A DNA stretch of 64,000 bases from DASQZT01 sp035638575 (lineage in GTDB: Bacteria > Acidobacteriota > Terriglobia > Bryobacterales > Bryobacteraceae), in the NCBI GenBank assembly GCA_035638575.1, contig DASQZT010000144.1, positions 1 through 64,000 on the forward strand, read 5' to 3'. Below, piece by piece: positions 61,616-64,000 of the stretch. The first letter of the stretch is position 1; every line of letters starts with the position of its first letter. Position numbers and translations under genes: made by a program. The notes under the pieces were generated by a model, which ran no database searches, was not told where the DNA came from, and worked only from the letters and a program-made list of their open reading frames with translations.

Positions 61616-62680
61616 CTATTCCACCATCCGCGGTTGGGAAAACAGAAAATGGTCGAAATAGTAGTGCATCAACAGGACCGTGAGCACCACTACGAAGTAA
61701 CTCTGGTCAGCCGGCATGGAGGTCAGGGCGCGCACCACCAGCGTCAGCACCACGAGGACTCCGGTGGCGGCCAGGAAGCACAGGTAATAGGGCGCCATGT
61801 TCCCCTGGCGCACCAGGCGCCGGACAAACGCGTTGTCGATTTCGCCCCGCTGGTCGCGAAGCCGGTTGATCAGCCACAGCAGAAACAGGTACTGGAAGGA
61901 ATGCCAGGTGTTGTAGCCCTGAAACAGCACGTCGAGGTTCGACCCCAGGGGGAGGCAGAACGAAACCACCGTCGTGATTCCGATCAGCAGCGTCTTGGGA
62001 ACGCTCGCGCGGCCCTCGCGAAACTCGGCGACGGTCTTGACGATCCAGGCGGTCAGGAAAATGCCGAACACCACCCCGGCCAAAATCGGCAGATGCAGCC
62101 GTAGCACCCAGTCGGGGTATGGCAGCACGACCCCGCCCACGCGAAACTGGCGCAGCGAAAGCTTGTACATGCCGATGGGGTAGAGCCCGGTCAGGATCAG
62201 GCCGTAATCCACATAACGCGACCAGGGCGCCTCCCCGGCCTGGCTGCGCGTCCGGTAGCAATCGGTCAGGTAAATGATCTGATGCAGGACGTGCAGGGAG
62301 GCCCAGGTGAAGAAGAAGGTAACCAGGGCGGTGTAGTGGTACATGCCCAGATAGACCACCACCAAGGGAAGGGCAAACGCCAGGGCGGCGTAGCGGGGGT
62401 GGCGCGCGCGGAAACTTCCGTCCAGGAAGGTATAGGTAATGGTGGAGAACAGGTGCGGTCCGCCCACCAGGCCCGCGACGACGATGTTGATCAGGTCGAC
62501 GGCCTGCCGTTGATTGGCCCATCCGGAGGCCTGCGCCCCCCAGGCAAGGAGGAACGGCAGGGGAACCAGCGCCGCGCTGAGAATGATCAGGGGAAGGTCC
62601 CAGGAGGGCTTGTAGATCCAGCCGGGCTCCCGCCGGGGAAACGGGATTGCACCCACGTAGGCGGCCATAGGGAAGATCAT
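61616..62680 (-). CDS. Multi-pass membrane protein with membrane histidines
   Basis: The 354-residue protein has about eight to nine hydrophobic segments. Histidines lie in or at the edge of several of them: GGPHLFSTITYTFLD, MYHYTALVTFFFTW, ASLHVLHQIIYLTD, GYNTWHSFQYLFLL and MHYYFDHFLF. Such a pattern could hold a metal or haem, as in membrane oxygenases or desaturases, but the spacing of known families was not matched. The start may be ATG 62680 or a later ATG near 62665. Convergent with the VOC gene. Confidence 0.7.
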   Translation of the reverse strand: MIFPMAAYVGAIPFPRREPGWIYKPSWDLPLIILSAALVPLPFLLAWGAQASGWANQRQAVDLINIVVAGLVGGPHLFSTITYTFLDGSFRARHPRYAALAFALPLVVVYLGMYHYTALVTFFFTWASLHVLHQIIYLTDCYRTRSQAGEAPWSRYVDYGLILTGLYPIGMYKLSLRQFRVGGVVLPYPDWVLRLHLPILAGVVFGIFLTAWIVKTVAEFREGRASVPKTLLIGITTVVSFCLPLGSNLDVLFQGYNTWHSFQYLFLLWLINRLRDQRGEIDNAFVRRLVRQGNMAPYYLCFLAATGVLVVLTLVVRALTSMPADQSYFVVVLTVLLMHYYFDHFLFSQPRMVE

Positions 62681-62815
62681 ACGCCACCCGGAGCGGACGG
62701 TTCAATGCGGCTTTCCGGCGGCCGGCGGGCGGGGCCGGTGGCGCAAAATCGAAACTGCCGCTTGAATTCGGACTGCAATGGACATAGCATAGGGGTCAAA
62801 GGACCGGATATTCAG

Positions 62816-63157
62816 ATGAAACTGTCTTTAACCGCAGTACTTCTCCTGGCCGCGAGCTTCGCGGCTTTCGCCCAACAGGCGATGCCTCGGCTGGCATCCG
62901 CCGACCCGCCCACCGGGAAGGCGGGAGACGTCATCGTGGTCACCGGAGAGAACCTTCAGAAGGATGCGGTCGCCAAGTTGTACCTCACCGACGGAACCAA
63001 CGACACGCAGGTGGAGATCTCGGAGCAGACGGCCACGACTCTCAAATTCAAGATCCCCGCCAAGGCCAAACCGGGCCGCCTGGCTCTGATGGTTCTCACC
63101 GGCGGCAAGGAACCCAAGCTCATCGAGCAGCCGGTCAAGGTGACGATCGAGGAGTGA
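62816..63157 (+). CDS. Secreted IPT/TIG-domain protein
   Basis: The 113-residue protein has a signal peptide (LTAVLLLAASFAAFAQQAMP) followed by one immunoglobulin-like IPT/TIG domain (SADPPTGKAGDVIVVTGENL, then FKIPAKAKPGRLALMVLTGG). It is a small secreted adhesin-like or scaffold protein. An upstream open frame from 62282 is antisense to the membrane-protein gene and was not used. Confidence 0.8.
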   Translation: MKLSLTAVLLLAASFAAFAQQAMPRLASADPPTGKAGDVIVVTGENLQKDAVAKLYLTDGTNDTQVEISEQTATTLKFKIPAKAKPGRLALMVLTGGKEPKLIEQPVKVTIEE

Positions 63158-63195
63158 ACACCGGCGGGACGCCTGTGCCACAATAGCCTCAGAAG

Positions 63196-64000
63196 ATGAG
63201 GCGGCTGATTGCCCTGCTATACGTCCTGCCGCTCATACCGAGCGCGCAGACCGGAGACTTCGCAACGATCAGCGGGCAAGTTCTGAACGCCGTCACCGGG
63301 GAACCGATCCGGAAAGCGGTTCTCACCCTGCGCAGCACCGATTTCAGACCCAACTCCACATCTCCGCCGCCGAGTTTCGGCACCGTCACCGACGCCGCCG
63401 GGAGGTTCGCCATGAAGGATCTGGACCCTGGCGCCTACCGGCTGACGGCGGAGCACACCGGCTTCGTATCGATGGATTATGGAGCCCGGGCGCCCGGCCG
63501 CGCGGGCACGGCATTTTCGCTGGGGCGGGCGCAGAGCATGGCGGACATGGTTTTCCGCCTTTCACCGCAGGGCGTGATCTCGGGACGCGTGGTGGATGAG
63601 GACGGCGATCCGGTCCGCAACGTCACGGTGCAGGCGGCGCGGTACCGGTATACGGGCGCCCCGGGCAGGCGGCAGCTCACGCCTTCCGGCGGATCCAGCA
63701 CCAACGATCTGGGCGAATTCCGGCTCTTCGACCTGGCTCCCGGCCGATATTACTTGAGCGCCATGTACCGTCCGCCGAGGATGCAGGCGGCCGAAGACCG
63801 CTCGGCCGTTCCGCGGCCGGACGACGATTACGTGACTACGTTCTATCCGGGAACCAAGGACGCCGCCGCCGCGGTCCAGCTCGATGTAACGCCCGGCGCG
63901 CAGCTTCGCGGTATCGATATCACACTGGCCAAGGCCCGCACGGTGCGCATCCGGGGGCGCGTGGTGAACGATTCCCCCGCCCGCACGGAGACTTTCTCGG
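63196..64000 (+). CDS. Secreted carboxypeptidase-regulatory-like protein (runs off right edge)
   Basis: At least 268 residues are present; the gene continues beyond the window. A signal peptide (RRLIALLYVLPLIPSAQTGD) is followed by repeated carboxypeptidase-regulatory-like beta domains: TISGQVLNAVTGEPIRKAVL, then VISGRVVDEDGDPVRNVTVQ. This is very common in Acidobacteriota, often as the N-terminus of larger surface proteins. It lies 38 bases after the IPT/TIG gene. Confidence 0.85.
   Translation, partial: MRRLIALLYVLPLIPSAQTGDFATISGQVLNAVTGEPIRKAVLTLRSTDFRPNSTSPPPSFGTVTDAAGRFAMKDLDPGAYRLTAEHTGFVSMDYGARAPGRAGTAFSLGRAQSMADMVFRLSPQGVISGRVVDEDGDPVRNVTVQAARYRYTGAPGRRQLTPSGGSSTNDLGEFRLFDLAPGRYYLSAMYRPPRMQAAEDRSAVPRPDDDYVTTFYPGTKDAAAAVQLDVTPGAQLRGIDITLAKARTVRIRGRVVNDSPARTETFS

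Noticed and set aside
1..64000. CRISPR arrays, rRNA or tRNA genes, toxin-antitoxin or restriction systems
   Set aside because: No regularly spaced repeats, no structural RNA signatures and no cas, toxin or methylase motifs were found; the RHH-like proteins have no recognisable toxin partner.

Overview
The window looks like chromosomal DNA of a soil Acidobacteriota, probably of the Solibacter/Bryobacter group. The support is a Solibacter-type TIGR03435 secreted protein (52613-53503), a PEP-CTERM protein with an internal tandem duplication (54722-55870), carboxypeptidase-regulatory-like and IPT/TIG secreted proteins at the right edge, a DUF2934 protein, many polysaccharide and alpha/beta-hydrolase genes, and a GC-rich core. 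This is judged from protein families only; no rRNA or tRNA gene was seen.

Two integrated mobile elements interrupt the GC-rich core. Element 1 (left edge to about 7.3 kb) is lower in GC. It carries a tyrosine recombinase at its right end, a row of small plus-strand genes, an iteron-like cluster of AAACCCGC repeats, a 59-residue excisionase-like protein, and a split primase-polymerase/helicase pair reading off the left edge. The layout is like a phage satellite or small replicating island. Element 2 (16,336-22,704, about 6.37 kb) sits inside a methyl-accepting chemotaxis protein (MCP) gene, at the codons for the most conserved part of the signalling domain. It encodes a large serine recombinase next to one end, a small resolvase-type serine recombinase, an HUH-type (Rep-like) endonuclease, ribbon-helix-helix proteins and several unknown proteins. 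Both junctions share CTTG, the element ends rejoin into a near-perfect palindrome (attP), and the recombinase stop codon is completed by host DNA. This second element is the most novel item in the window.

Core regions: 7.4-10.5 kb has a UPF0173 hydrolase, an esterase and a rhodanese sulfurtransferase with a small partner. 10.6-15.3 kb is a three-gene glucan operon (GT-A glycosyltransferase, frameshifted GT4, debranching enzyme). 15.5-16.3 and 22.7-23.8 kb are the two halves of the split MCP. 23.8-27.8 kb has a PLP decarboxylase, a secreted esterase and a DapA-like protein lacking the catalytic lysine. 28.1-31.8 kb has DUF2934, HrpB and a TPR protein. 32-40.6 kb has an MFS transporter, two duplicated giant Ig-like/beta-propeller proteins with a shared leader sequence, and an MntP-like exporter. 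40.9-47.4 kb has an MFS transporter, a metallopeptidase-like protein, a penicillin-binding transpeptidase, a uracil-DNA glycosylase, small secreted proteins and LipA. 47.5-52.5 kb is a thiE plus three amino-acid permease operon. 52.6-64 kb has secreted and surface proteins, an enolase-superfamily enzyme, a bicupin, a GH3 glucosidase, a TMEM175-like channel, a VOC protein and a histidine-rich membrane protein.
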